DNA from: Sandaracinaceae bacterium
GTDB taxonomy: Bacteria > Myxococcota_A > Polyangia > Polyangiales > Sandaracinaceae
Direction: 5' to 3'
Length of the DNA stretch: 64,000 nt
Assembly (NCBI GenBank): GCA_020633195.1
Contig: JACKEC010000018.1
Location: 310,001 to 374,000 of the forward strand
Each line of letters starts with the position of its first letter. The stretch's first letter is position 1. Under the pieces are notes generated by a model, which was given only the letters and a program-made list of their open reading frames with translations, made no database searches and had not been told where the DNA came from. The translations under genes were made by a program, and so were the position numbers. Shown one piece after another: positions 40,500 through 49,523 of the stretch.

Positions 40500-41933
40500 G
40501 TGGACAAGGTCTTCGCGAGCCTCCGGACCTTCGGCGTGCTCCTCGGCCTCTGGGTGATCCTGGTCGTGGTGGGGATCGTGTTCGGCGTGCTCCCCATCCC
40601 CGGGCTCACGCCGGACGCCGACCCGACGGCCGACGGCGGCGTCGCGGACGCCGACGGCGGGGTCGACGCCGACGACGCGGGCGCGCGGGCCGACGCCGCC
40701 GCGCCGGACGCGGGGACCGAGCCTCCCGAGGCCGACGTGGAGCCGCCGCCCGAGGAGGTCGCGCCCGCCGCGCCCGTCGCCGAGGCCGCCGCGCGCTGGT
40801 CGGTCTGCGAAGGCTCCGCCGACCCGTCCCTCGCCGTCCTCGACGCCTTCGGCGACGCGCGCCCCGAGATCGTCGTCGGCTGTCGCGAGGGCTGGCACGT
40901 CCTCGGGATGTCCGCGACCGGCCCCTCGCGGATCGCCCGCTTCCTCGTCGCCGCGCCGCCCGCCGATCAGCAGGCGATCGCCGGTCCGATGGCGCGCGGC
41001 GACGTCGACGGCGACGGCACCGGCGACCTCGTGATGCCGCTGGCCTATGTGGGCGACCACGGCGCGAGCCGCGGCGGCGGCCTGTTCTGGATCCCGCGCG
41101 ACTCGTTCGGGGGGATCCGCGAGCCCGCGCTCCTCGCGCCGATCACCGCGGTGTCGGCGATCGTGGCGGCCGTCGACGGCGAGACGGGCGGCGAGATCGT
41201 CGCGATGAACCGCGCCAACGCGCTCGCGCAGCTCGCGAGCGAGGTGTGGATCTTCGGCGGCGGCGCCTCGCCGACGCGCGCCGCGGCGCTCGTGACCGGC
41301 CTCAACGGCAGCGCGGTGGCGGTGATGGACGCGGATCGCGACGGTCACCCGGACGTGGTCGCGCTCGCCGACGGCCGCGTCGATCTGCACTTCGGAGACG
41401 GCGCGGGCGCGTTCCCGCGCAACCACACGCTCGAGCTCCCCGGCGCGCGCGAGCTCGGCTACGGCGACGTCGACGGTGACGGCGGCGCGGACCTCGTCGT
41501 GCTCGCCAACGACCTCCGCTGGATCCGCGCGGGCGCCCTCGACGGCATGGAGCCGCACGGCATCGACGGCGTCCCCGTGAACCTGCGCGGCCTGCAGGTC
41601 CTCGACGCCGACGGCGACGGCGCGATCGACCTGCTCGGCTGGGACCACCCGCGGCTGATGTTCCTGCGCCAGCGCGAGCCCGTCGACTTCGAGCCCCGCA
41701 CCGCGTTCACCCTCGCGGGCGGCCCCTTCGGACCGCGTCGCCACCGCGTCGCCGACCTCGACGGCGACGGCACCAACGACGACCTCGTCCTCCTCGGCAC
41801 CACCGCCGAGGAGGGCGCCCCGCTCGAGATCGTCGTCCTCCTCGACGCGCTCGAGGGCGCGGAGCTGACGCCGAGCGACGAGGCGCGCCCCGTCCCCGAC
41901 GCGCCCCTCGTCCTCACCGCGACGCTGCGCTGA
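40500..41933 (+). CDS. Membrane-anchored FG-GAP/VCBS beta-propeller protein
   Basis: A 477-residue protein from GTG 40500. One TM helix at about 12-32, then an Asp/Ala/Glu/Pro linker (about 38-95), then a propeller with Ca-binding DxDGDG loops: GDVDGDGTGDLV, MDADRDGHPDVV, GDVDGDGGADLVV, LDADGDGAIDL and LDGDGTNDDLV. These are integrin-like FG-GAP repeats. Exposed to periplasm; likely a structural or adhesion role. The stop is 4 bp from the convergent GST gene. Confidence 0.85.
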   Translation: MDKVFASLRTFGVLLGLWVILVVVGIVFGVLPIPGLTPDADPTADGGVADADGGVDADDAGARADAAAPDAGTEPPEADVEPPPEEVAPAAPVAEAAARWSVCEGSADPSLAVLDAFGDARPEIVVGCREGWHVLGMSATGPSRIARFLVAAPPADQQAIAGPMARGDVDGDGTGDLVMPLAYVGDHGASRGGGLFWIPRDSFGGIREPALLAPITAVSAIVAAVDGETGGEIVAMNRANALAQLASEVWIFGGGASPTRAAALVTGLNGSAVAVMDADRDGHPDVVALADGRVDLHFGDGAGAFPRNHTLELPGARELGYGDVDGDGGADLVVLANDLRWIRAGALDGMEPHGIDGVPVNLRGLQVLDADGDGAIDLLGWDHPRLMFLRQREPVDFEPRTAFTLAGGPFGPRRHRVADLDGDGTNDDLVLLGTTAEEGAPLEIVVLLDALEGAELTPSDEARPVPDAPLVLTATLR

Positions 41934-41937
41934 CGTC

Positions 41938-42615
41938 CTACTTCTTCGAGCCGACGTAGCCGCGGACGTCCGCGGCGGGCTCGGAGTAGGAGGCGCCGAG
42001 GGCCTCCTCGACGCGCGTCTTGTACTCGTGCGCCCAGCGCGGGAGCGGCTCGTCGCCGAGCTCGAGGAACTCGAGGGTGCAGGCGAGGCGGATGTCCGCG
42101 ATCGACGGGGTGTCTCCGTCGCCGATGAAGCCGTCCTTGACGAAGTACTTCTCGAACACGCCCAGCGGCTCCGCCAGGGCCTCCTCGCTCGCCTTGCGCG
42201 CGGCGTCCTTGTGCTCGTCGGAGGCCTCCGACGCGGCGACCTCGCCGGCGTACGACGGGAAGCCGAGGCGCGGGTAGGTCGCGCGCGCGACGAGCGGGTA
42301 GAGGGTCCCGGTGAAGTAGAAGTTCGCCGAGTCGATCAGCGCGCGGCGCTCGGGATCCGACGGGTAGAGGGCGTCGAGGCCGTGCTTGTTCGACAGGTAC
42401 ATCATGATCGCGCAGCTCTCCCACATGGCGCCGCGCGGGTGGTCCGCGAGCTCGATCGCCGGCGTGAGGTGCGCGGGGATCTTCGCCATGTACTCCGCGC
42501 TGCGGGTCTGACCCCAGGCGTTCGACTCCTCGAACTCGAGGCCGGCGGCGCGCAGGAAGACGCGCACGGTCATGTTGTTCACGCTCGGCGGAAGCATGTG
42601 CAGGTGGATGGACAT
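41938..42615 (-). CDS. Glutathione S-transferase family protein
   Basis: A 225-residue protein. The N-terminal thioredoxin-fold domain (SIHLHMLPPSVNNMTVRVFLRAAGLEFEE) has Ser/Asn at the usual catalytic position, and WESCAIMMYLSNKHG is the GSH-contacting ES-A motif. The all-helical C-terminal domain includes SIADIRLACTLEFLE (N-capping motif). Cytosolic; detoxification or isomerase role. Single gene. Confidence 0.88.
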   Translation of the reverse strand: MSIHLHMLPPSVNNMTVRVFLRAAGLEFEESNAWGQTRSAEYMAKIPAHLTPAIELADHPRGAMWESCAIMMYLSNKHGLDALYPSDPERRALIDSANFYFTGTLYPLVARATYPRLGFPSYAGEVAASEASDEHKDAARKASEEALAEPLGVFEKYFVKDGFIGDGDTPSIADIRLACTLEFLELGDEPLPRWAHEYKTRVEEALGASYSEPAADVRGYVGSKK

Positions 42616-42731
42616 CGAGTGACTCCTGTTCGCAGACCGCCGATCCGAGGCGGCTCCCGCGTGGCTACCACGGTTCGTCGGGCCTTGGCGAGACGGCGCT
42701 TCGAGCGACGCGACGCAGGCCGAGGCGGGCC

Positions 42732-43688
42732 TCAGAAGTGGGTCCGGACCCGAGCTCGATTGGCTTCGCGAATCGCGTCGCGCCGATCGCGGTCGAGGAT
42801 CGCGCGGCGCAGCTCCGGCGTGTCGGCGACGACCGGGCTCGGAGCGCGGTAGTCCACCGTGACGAAGTACTCGCTGAACATCGTCTCGGCCGCAGTCGTC
42901 GTGTAGGGGAGCCGGTCTCCGGCGCCGAAGGTCGCGAGCTCGATGTGGCCCAGGTCGTCGATCGGCAGCCCGCCGACGATCGGGAAGACGGTGACGTCCG
43001 GGCTTCGGATGCTCCCGGTCACGACCCGCAGGGTCCCGCTCAGGGCCCAGTACATTCCGCCGCCGTAGGGATCGATGACCGCGAGACCCTCGTTGCGCAC
43101 GTCCGCGTAGGGCACGGTGGTGTCATAGCCGTCGCCGTTGAAGACGTAGTGGAGCTCCGCCACTCGATCGAGGAGGGCCGACCCGCTCGCGTTGCCGTAG
43201 CCCAAGGCGATGCCTCCAGGCGCGATGCACGTGAGCGCGATGCCGAACGCCTCCATCACTTGGCTGTCATAGGAGACGAAGAAGGATCCTAGACTCCCGC
43301 CGCTGGCGTCGATCATCGCGACCTCACCGCTCACGCTGCAAAGCGAGAGCAGCGGGTCGTCGTTGCGCACCACGAAGTAGGCCTCGGTCAGGTCCCCCGT
43401 CGGGGTGACCGTGATGTTGAAAGTCACGAAGGAGACCACGTCCCAGCTCGCATGACCGACGTTGACCAGCGGGACATCCGGGAAGCGACGGTAGCCGGGC
43501 ACGCCGGCGTCGCCCGACGACCCCGCGTCTCCGCCCGCGGAGCCTGAATCGGCTCCGGGGCCCCCGGAGTCGACGCCACCCGCTCCGGCGTCGATGCCCC
43601 CTCCCCCTCCAGCGTCGCCGACCGGACGGGAGTCGTCGCACCCGACAAAGGTGATGCTCAGGAGCGCCAGAAAACCCAATTGCCGCAC
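42732..43688 (-). CDS. Lipoprotein of unknown function
   Basis: A 318-residue protein; leader LLSITFVGCDD (lipobox Cys17), then a 45-residue DAG/DSG linker. The mature part is beta-rich (FVTFNITVTPTGDLTEAYFVV, GSFFVSYDSQV), ending in a charged DRDRRDAIREANRARVR tail. No family recognised. The gene is less GC-rich than its neighbours and lies beside an AT-richer intergenic region. Confidence 0.7.
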   Translation of the reverse strand: MRQLGFLALLSITFVGCDDSRPVGDAGGGGGIDAGAGGVDSGGPGADSGSAGGDAGSSGDAGVPGYRRFPDVPLVNVGHASWDVVSFVTFNITVTPTGDLTEAYFVVRNDDPLLSLCSVSGEVAMIDASGGSLGSFFVSYDSQVMEAFGIALTCIAPGGIALGYGNASGSALLDRVAELHYVFNGDGYDTTVPYADVRNEGLAVIDPYGGGMYWALSGTLRVVTGSIRSPDVTVFPIVGGLPIDDLGHIELATFGAGDRLPYTTTAAETMFSEYFVTVDYRAPSPVVADTPELRRAILDRDRRDAIREANRARVRTHF

Positions 43689-44147
43689 GATCGACCCCCC
43701 CGGAAGATCGCGAGAGTAGATCGGCGTCGATCACGAATTCAAGGCAGACTGAACCAATTCGACAAACGCGACATGATCTTCTTCCGTGGGCGAATGACCC
43801 GCCCCACGCTGCTCGTGCCTCGTCGAGGCAACCCACAGCGATGCACCACGGGACACCGTAGGCAATCGACATACTTTGTGCGTTTTCAAATTGAGCAATC
43901 AGTGCGTCGACCTGGTCGCATCAACCACGAACCCGCGACGAACGTGGCTCGAACGCCACCGCACGAGGAGATCGTGAGCCGGAGCGGCGCGCGCGGATCG
44001 ACATCCTGTGGACCCGACGGGAACGCCCGAATCGGCGCCGACGAGCCACCTCGCTGGGACGAGCGACGCGTTCGAGCCGAGGCGCGCGAGGTGGATGCGG
44101 AGGGGGTCGCTGACCACGAAGGGCCGCCTCCGAGGAGGGTGGATCGA
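43689..44147. other. AT-richer gene-free stretch
   Basis: These 459 bp are visibly less GC-rich than the surrounding DNA (for example CTTTGTGCGTTTTCAAATTG near 43874-43893). Small open frames occur on both strands but none has a convincing start, ribosome-binding site or codon bias. It holds a TGCCTCG-T-CGAGGCA hairpin at 43816-43830 and the candidate promoter above. Possibly decayed acquired DNA. Confidence 0.5.
43713..43742 (-). promoter_or_regulatory. Candidate promoter of the 42732-43688 lipoprotein
   Basis: On the minus strand TTGAAT (43742-43737), 18-nt spacer, TACTCT (43718-43713), 25-30 bp upstream of the ATG. A moderate sigma-70-like match in an AT-richer stretch. Confidence 0.3.
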
Positions 44148-44672
44148 TCAGCGCGGCCTCACGGTCACGCTCCCCGGGCCGCGGCCGTGCACGCGGCCCA
44201 CCCCGCGGCGTCGGTCGTGGTGACCGTGTCGCCGCCGATCTCGGCGCCGCTCGCGGTGATCCACGTGGCGTCCGCCGCGGCGCACTCGCACGGCGGGACC
44301 GCGAGGCGCGACGTGGGCGCGCGGCGCGGGTCGGATCCGAGCGCCGCGCGGGAGGCGATAGCCGCGGTATCGGCGGGGTCGGTCGATACGGACCACCGCG
44401 TGGGGCACGACCGAGAGCGGCGCCGGGGCCCAGCCGCCGAGGTAGGTGCTCTGGTACCAGACCCCGCCGTCGTATCGCCAGTAGGCGCCGTTCGCGTAGA
44501 ACACGGCGTCGGGTTGGTTCGCCACCACCCACACGCCGGGTTGGACGTAGGCCATGCGGGGCGTCGCGGTGACCGTGGCGCGAGCCCGATAGCGGCCGCA
44601 GCCGAAGAGGACGAGCGGAGCGCAGAGGGCCAGGCCGAGCCACCCGAGCCCGATGTCTTTCGAGATTCGCAT
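44148..44672 (-). CDS. Small lipoprotein with YANGxYW motif
   Basis: A 174-residue protein from ATG 44672. Leader LCAPLVLFGCGRY gives lipobox Cys25. The mature part reads VWVVANQPDAVFYANGAYWRYDGGVWYQS, a YXWXXW-type aromatic repeat as in small envelope proteins, followed by an Arg/His-rich basic tail. The tail resembles that of the Trp-rich protein at 13359, so the two may be distant relatives. Function unknown. Confidence 0.65.
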   Translation of the reverse strand: MRISKDIGLGWLGLALCAPLVLFGCGRYRARATVTATPRMAYVQPGVWVVANQPDAVFYANGAYWRYDGGVWYQSTYLGGWAPAPLSVVPHAVVRIDRPRRYRGYRLPRGARIRPAPRAHVAPRGPAVRVRRGGRHVDHRERRRDRRRHGHHDRRRGVGRVHGRGPGSVTVRPR

Positions 44673-44826
44673 GCAGAGGGGAGGCGCACGCGCCGTTCCG
44701 TCACGCGTGCGGCGGTCGGTGGTGGCTGCCCGCGGCCCGTGGTGGGGCGAGGTGCCACGCGCGCGCAGAGCCGCCACACCCGGCCGCTCTCGTGATAGGC
44801 AACGTGCCAACGACAGGGAGGACGCG

Positions 44827-45495
44827 ATGAAGTGCGTGCTGCTCGGAGGAAGCGGCGAGGTCGGGCGGGCCGTCGCGCGCGCGCTCGTCGCGAGCGACGT
44901 GTGCTCGAAGCTCACGATGATCGGCCGGCGGTCCGTCGACGACCTGGCCGGAGACGAGATCGAGCAGGTCGTCACCGACACCAGCGCCGACGACTTCGAG
45001 TCCGTCGTGGAGCGGGCCGCGCGCGGTCACGACGTGGCGATCAGCTGCATCGGCACCGGGAGCGGGACCGCCTCGATGTCCGAGGCGCGGCTGCTCGAGG
45101 TCGAGGTCGTCCTGATGGGCAAGTTCGCCCGAGGGTGCAAGGCCGCCGGCATCGAGATCTTCGAGCTGCTCACCGCCGTCGGCGTCGACGTCGGCAGCTC
45201 CCGCTCGCGGGTCAAGTACGTCCGCGTGCTCGGCAAGAAGCTCGACACGGTCATGGGCGTCGGCTTCGAGAAGCTCGCGGTCTTCAAGCCCGGGACCATC
45301 GTCGGCAACCAGAACACGCCGCGTTGGGTGACGCCCTTCACCGCCCTGATCCCGGACGCGCTCGGGTGGGGGAACATCCACCAGGACGACATCGCGAAGG
45401 CCTTCGTCGCGCACCTCGAGAAGGTGGCCCCTACCCAGACCGAGCGCGTCGTGTCCTATCAGAACCGCGAGATGAAGCAGCTCATCGGGAGCTGA
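44827..45495 (+). CDS. NAD(P)-binding atypical SDR (TIP30/HTATIP2-like)
   Basis: A 222-residue Rossmann protein with GGGAGG-type Shine-Dalgarno just upstream (GGGAGGA, 44815-44822). GGSGEVGRAVARAL is the nucleotide loop; SCIGTGSG and FKPGTIVGNQ are landmarks shared with the HTATIP2/NAD(P)H-binding family. It lacks an obvious YxxxK. Probably a cytosolic oxidoreductase or redox sensor. Confidence 0.8.
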   Translation: MKCVLLGGSGEVGRAVARALVASDVCSKLTMIGRRSVDDLAGDEIEQVVTDTSADDFESVVERAARGHDVAISCIGTGSGTASMSEARLLEVEVVLMGKFARGCKAAGIEIFELLTAVGVDVGSSRSRVKYVRVLGKKLDTVMGVGFEKLAVFKPGTIVGNQNTPRWVTPFTALIPDALGWGNIHQDDIAKAFVAHLEKVAPTQTERVVSYQNREMKQLIGS

Positions 45496-45541
45496 CGGGC
45501 TCTGTCTTTGTGACCCCGCCGCGGCGGTGCTATCGCGCGCC

Positions 45542-46489
45542 ATGCTTCGCTGCCTCGGACTGGTGCTCCTCGCCTCGCTCGCCTTCGGCTGTGACTCTCG
45601 CTCCGCCAGCTGCGTGGCGGGCGAGTCGCAGGCGTGCTTCTGCAGCAGCGGCCTCGCGGGCGCGCAGGTCTGCAACGCCAGCGGGACGTTCGACGGCTGC
45701 GTGTGCGACGGCGCGCCGTTCGACGCGGGGCCGATGAGCTTCGACGGCTCGACGACGACCGACGCGGGGCCGACGGGGATCGACGCGGGGCCGACGGGGA
45801 TCGACGCGGGCGCGCCCCGGGGCACGTGTGGCGCGCCGAGCACGGACGGCGGCAGCTGCGCGGGGCTCGCCGCCGAGCACCCGAGCTGGAGCCCGTCGGA
45901 CCTGGCGGCCGCGTGCGAAGGAGCGGGCGGGGCCTGCGTCGTGGCGCTCGCCCGCAACCACGCGAGCTGGTCGGTGAGCGACCTGAACACCGCGTGCCGG
46001 GGAGACCTCGAGAACTGCGCCGGCCGACTCGCCAGCAACCACGCGAGCTGGAGCATCTCGGATCTCCGGGCCGCGTGCGAAGGCGCCGGCGGAGACTGCG
46101 TCGCCTCGCTCTCGGCGAATCACGCGAGCTGGTCGGTGTCCGACCTCCACACCGCCTGCGCGGGGGACTACGACGACTGCGCGGGGCGCCTCTCGGGCGA
46201 CCACGCGAGCTGGTCCATCTCCGACCTCCGAAGCGCCTGCGACGGCGCGGGCGGGGACTGCATCCACGACCTCGCGAACGCGCACGCGAGCTGGTCGGTC
46301 TCCGATCTCCACACGGCGTGCAGCGGAGACTGCGGCGACTGCGCGGGGCGCCTCGCCGACGCGCACGCGAGCTGGTCGATCTCCGATCTGCGCGGCGCCT
46401 GCGACGACGAGGACGCCGAGTGCATCGTGACGAACGCGCGCTCGCACCCGAGCTGGTCGGTGTCCGATCTGCGCGCGGCCTGCCCGTGA
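45542..46489 (+). CDS. Lipoprotein with eight exact 27-residue Cys-containing repeats
   Basis: A 315-residue protein; leader LLASLAFGCDS (lipobox Cys17), a small Cys knot (CVAGESQACFC, CNASGTFDGCVC), then a DAGPTGI linker with a 21-bp DNA duplication at 45761-45802. From residue 113 to the end, H(A/P)SWSxSDL starts at 113, 140, 167, 194, 221, 248, 275 and 302: a perfect period of 27. Units alternate between SVSDLxTACxGDxxxCAGRL and SISDLRxACxGAGGDC types, giving a 54-residue super-repeat. Each unit has two Cys, suggesting a disulfide-stapled helical solenoid. I know no family like it. Confidence 0.8.
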   Translation: MLRCLGLVLLASLAFGCDSRSASCVAGESQACFCSSGLAGAQVCNASGTFDGCVCDGAPFDAGPMSFDGSTTTDAGPTGIDAGPTGIDAGAPRGTCGAPSTDGGSCAGLAAEHPSWSPSDLAAACEGAGGACVVALARNHASWSVSDLNTACRGDLENCAGRLASNHASWSISDLRAACEGAGGDCVASLSANHASWSVSDLHTACAGDYDDCAGRLSGDHASWSISDLRSACDGAGGDCIHDLANAHASWSVSDLHTACSGDCGDCAGRLADAHASWSISDLRGACDDEDAECIVTNARSHPSWSVSDLRAACP

Positions 46490-46526
46490 GCTTGCGCGGC
46501 CAGCGCGTGCGCCGCAGAGACGGCGG

Positions 46527-47507
46527 ATGCGCGCCTACGTGATCGAGACGCCCGGCGGCCCCGAGCAGCTCGTCCTCCACGAGATCCCGACGCCCGAGCC
46601 GGTCGACGGCGAGGTCCTCATCCGCGTGCGGGCCTTCGGGCTCAACCGCTCCGAGTGGTTCACGCGCCGCGGCGACTCGCCGAGCGTCCGCTTCCCTCGG
46701 GTGCTCGGCATCGAGTGCGTCGGGGAGGTCGTGGCCGCGCCTGGCACCGACCTCGATCCGGGCCAGCGGGTCGCCGCGATGATGGGCGGGATGGGGCGGG
46801 CGTACGACGGCTCCTACGCCGAGTACACTCGCGTGCCCCGCGCGCACGTGTTCCCGCTCGAGACCTCGCTCGACTGGGCGGTCCTCGGCGCCCTGCCCGA
46901 GATGCTGCAGACCACGAACGGGAGCCTGGTGAACGGGCTCGAGATCGAGCGCGCGAGCACCCTCCTCACCCTCCTCATCCGAGGCGGGACATCCTCGATC
47001 GGGCTGACCGCGCTCGCGCTCGCCAAGGACGCGGGGCTCGAGGTCGCGACGACCACGCGCACCTCGAGCAAGGAAGCCCTCTTGCGCGACGCGGGGGCGG
47101 ATCACGTGCTCGTCGACGACGGCGCGCTCGCCCCGCGCGTGCGCGAGGTGTTCGAGGGCGGCGCGGACCGGGTGCTCGAGCTGATCGGCGCGACGACCCT
47201 CCGTGACTCGCTCCGCTGCGCGGCGCCCGGCGGCATCGTCTGCATGACCGGCATCCTCGGCGGCGCGTGGGTCGTCGACGGCTTCGAGCCGATGATCGAC
47301 ATCCCGACCGGCGTGAAGCTCACGAGCTACTCGGGTGGCTCCGACGACATCGCGCCCGAGGCGCTCCAGGCCTTCATCGAGAGGGTCGAGGCCGGCTCGC
47401 TCACGCCGAAGCTCGGCCCGTCGTGGCGCTTCGAGGAGCTCGTCGAGGCGCACCGCGCGATGGACGAGAACCGGTCGAACGGAAAGATGGTCGTCCTCGT
47501 CGGCTGA
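46527..47507 (+). CDS. Zinc-independent MDR alcohol dehydrogenase/quinone oxidoreductase
   Basis: A 326-residue medium-chain dehydrogenase. GFGLNRSEWFTRRGD and FPRVLGIECVGEVV form the N-terminal GroES-like domain; IRGGTSSIGLTALALAKDAGLEV is the NADPH-binding loop. Structural zinc Cys are missing, as in the quinone oxidoreductase (QOR) subfamily. It would reduce enones or quinones with NADPH. Upstream of the LysR gene in convergent orientation. Confidence 0.88.
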   Translation: MRAYVIETPGGPEQLVLHEIPTPEPVDGEVLIRVRAFGLNRSEWFTRRGDSPSVRFPRVLGIECVGEVVAAPGTDLDPGQRVAAMMGGMGRAYDGSYAEYTRVPRAHVFPLETSLDWAVLGALPEMLQTTNGSLVNGLEIERASTLLTLLIRGGTSSIGLTALALAKDAGLEVATTTRTSSKEALLRDAGADHVLVDDGALAPRVREVFEGGADRVLELIGATTLRDSLRCAAPGGIVCMTGILGGAWVVDGFEPMIDIPTGVKLTSYSGGSDDIAPEALQAFIERVEAGSLTPKLGPSWRFEELVEAHRAMDENRSNGKMVVLVG

Positions 47508-47515
47508 CGCGGGGC

Positions 47516-48400
47516 TCAGGGGCGCGGCGCGAAGCGGTCCTGGCACCGCTCGAACCCCTCGGTCAGGTGATCTAGGAGCGCGCGGACGCGCGTGGTGCTC
47601 CGGAGCTCGTCCAACGTGAGCAGCCAGAGGTCGTGGGAGAACGCCTCGTCGACCTCGCTGATCCGGACGACGCCGGGCAGCGCGTCGCCCTCGAAGCACG
47701 CCATGAAGTGGACGCCGAGCCCGGTCCGGATCGCGAGCTCGCGCGACCGGGCGCTGTCGTCGAAGCGCATGACGATCCGCGCGCCGGGGGCGTTGGCGGC
47801 GAGCCAGCCGTCGAACCAGCGCGTGTCCATCCGCTCGTCCCACCCGATCCACGGGTAGTCGCCGAGCTTCGCGTCCGGCCCGACCGCCTCCATGAGCGAC
47901 TCCGCCGCGTAGACGGCGAACTGCACGCGCCCGATCCGGCGCCCCACGAGGTGCTCGGGCGGCCGGTTCGTCATCCGGATCGCGACGTCGGCCTCACGGC
48001 GCGTCAGCGACACCCGCTCGAGCGGCGTGGTCACCGTGAGCTCGACCAGCGGATAGCGCGCGACGAACGACGCGAACAGATCGTGGAAGCCCGCGTACAC
48101 CATGTCCATCGTCGAGACGCGCAAGGAGCCTTGCAGCTGTGCGTCACGACCCAGCACGCGGTTCTCGGCCGCGAGCACCTCGGCCTCGACGCGCTCGGCG
48201 ACGGTGACGAGGTCCTGCCCCGCGACGGTCGCGACGAACCCGTCCGGGGTGCGATCGAACAGGCGGACCCCGAGGCGGCTCTCGATCGCGCGCAGCTTTC
48301 GGCCGACCGTCGTGTGCGTGACGCCGAGCTGCTTGGCGGCCTTGGCGAGGGTGCCCGAGCGCCGAAGCGCGAGGAGGTAGCGGAGCTCGTCCCAGTCCAC
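47516..48400 (-). CDS. LysR-family transcriptional regulator
   Basis: A 294-residue regulator from GTG 48400 (VDWDELRYLLALRR; a GTG at 48427 would add nine residues). Winged HTH: SGTLAKAAKQLGVTHTTVGRKLRAIESRLGVRLFDR. The effector-binding domain follows (about 90-290). Divergent from the oxidoreductase gene at 48474 with a 73-bp shared control region, the standard arrangement for LysR regulators and their targets. A second MDR gene lies convergent on the other side. Confidence 0.92.
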   Translation of the reverse strand: MDWDELRYLLALRRSGTLAKAAKQLGVTHTTVGRKLRAIESRLGVRLFDRTPDGFVATVAGQDLVTVAERVEAEVLAAENRVLGRDAQLQGSLRVSTMDMVYAGFHDLFASFVARYPLVELTVTTPLERVSLTRREADVAIRMTNRPPEHLVGRRIGRVQFAVYAAESLMEAVGPDAKLGDYPWIGWDERMDTRWFDGWLAANAPGARIVMRFDDSARSRELAIRTGLGVHFMACFEGDALPGVVRISEVDEAFSHDLWLLTLDELRSTTRVRALLDHLTEGFERCQDRFAPRP

Positions 48401-48473
48401 CCGAGCATTCTTGCACGGCCGGAGCACATTTACGGCTCTTCCACGCGCACGGATGCACGCCTATCTCGGAGGT

Positions 48474-49523
48474 ATGGCAAGCAACGAAACCGAGCTGGCG
48501 TGGGCGGGCCCCGCGGGCGCGATGGTCATGGATTCCGCCGAGATCCGCGCGATCGTCTACGAGTCGTACGGGGCCCCGGAGGTCGTCACCCTTGCCCGCG
48601 TCGCGCGGCCGGCGGTGGGTCCCCGGGACGTCCTCGTCGAGACCCGCGCGACCGAGGTCAGCTCCGGCGACGCGCGCCTGCGGACCGCGACGTTCCCCGC
48701 GGGCTTCGGCACGCTGGGCCGACTCATGGTCGGCTGGTCGCGCCCGCGCCGCCACGTGCTGGGCGTCAGCGTCGCCGGTGTGGTGGTCGAGACCGGCTCC
48801 GAGATCACCGAGGTCTCCGCTGGCGACCGGGTCGTCGGCATGACGGGCCTCGCGCTGGGAGCGCACGCGGAGCTCTGCGGGCTGTCCGCCGATCACTGCC
48901 TCGTCCGGTTGCCCGACGAGGTCGGCTTCGAGGACGCCGCCACGCTGCCGTTCGGAGGCCTGACCGCGCTCACTTACCTCGAGGGGAAGCTCGCGGTGCG
49001 ACCGGGCGAGCGCCTGCTCGTGATCGGCGCCTCGGGCGCCGTCGGCGCGGCGGCCGTGCAGCTGGGTCGCCTCCTCGGCGCGCACGTCACCGGCGTGTGC
49101 AGCGCGGGCAACGCATCGCTCGTGAAGGGCCTCGGCGCCGAGCGGGTGATCGACTACCGATCGACCGACGTGTTCGCGTCCTCGGAGCGCTGGGACGTGG
49201 TCCTCGACACCCTCGGGCTCGCGCCGCTGAGCGACCTGCGTCGCGTGACGACACCGCGCGGTCGCATCGGCCTCGTCGCGGCGGGCGTGCCGCAGATGCT
49301 CGCCGGGGCGCTCGTGAACCTGACGAGCCGGCAGCGCTGCCGGTTCGGCCCGTCTTCGGAGGACCCGCGACAGTTGCAGCGGCTCGTCGAGTGGGTCCGC
49401 GACGGCGAGTACGCGCCCCTCATCGACTGCGTGCTCCCCCTGGAGCGAGCCGCCGAAGGGCACGCCCGCGTCGACACCGGGCACAAGCGCGGGAGCGTCC
49501 TCCTCTCGGTCGGGTCGCGCTGA
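48474..49523 (+). CDS. MDR-family NADPH quinone/enone oxidoreductase
   Basis: A 349-residue MDR from ATG 48474 (GGAGG ends only 1 nt before it, so ATG 48528, MDSAEIRAIVYE, is a real alternative). ARAVVGPRDVLVE-like GroES part, then VIGASGAVGAAAVQLGRLLGAHV nucleotide loop and GAERVIDYRSTDV. Closest in form to the YhdH/ZTA1-like and NAD(P)-dependent alcohol dehydrogenases without zinc. Divergent LysR probably controls it. Confidence 0.85.
   Translation: MASNETELAWAGPAGAMVMDSAEIRAIVYESYGAPEVVTLARVARPAVGPRDVLVETRATEVSSGDARLRTATFPAGFGTLGRLMVGWSRPRRHVLGVSVAGVVVETGSEITEVSAGDRVVGMTGLALGAHAELCGLSADHCLVRLPDEVGFEDAATLPFGGLTALTYLEGKLAVRPGERLLVIGASGAVGAAAVQLGRLLGAHVTGVCSAGNASLVKGLGAERVIDYRSTDVFASSERWDVVLDTLGLAPLSDLRRVTTPRGRIGLVAAGVPQMLAGALVNLTSRQRCRFGPSSEDPRQLQRLVEWVRDGEYAPLIDCVLPLERAAEGHARVDTGHKRGSVLLSVGSR

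Noticed and set aside
39027..41744. Upstream part of a 1344-codon minus-strand frame ending in the monooxygenase
   Set aside because: Only the part from ATG 39026 has a signal peptide and domains; the rest is antisense to DUF4234, CPBP and FG-GAP genes.
43899..44117. Small minus-strand ORF of 72 codons in the AT-richer gap
   Set aside because: No RBS, no codon bias and no recognisable feature.
46527..49523. Two MDR genes flanking LysR as a single operon
   Set aside because: They are on opposite sides of the minus-strand LysR gene; only the 48474 gene is divergent from it.
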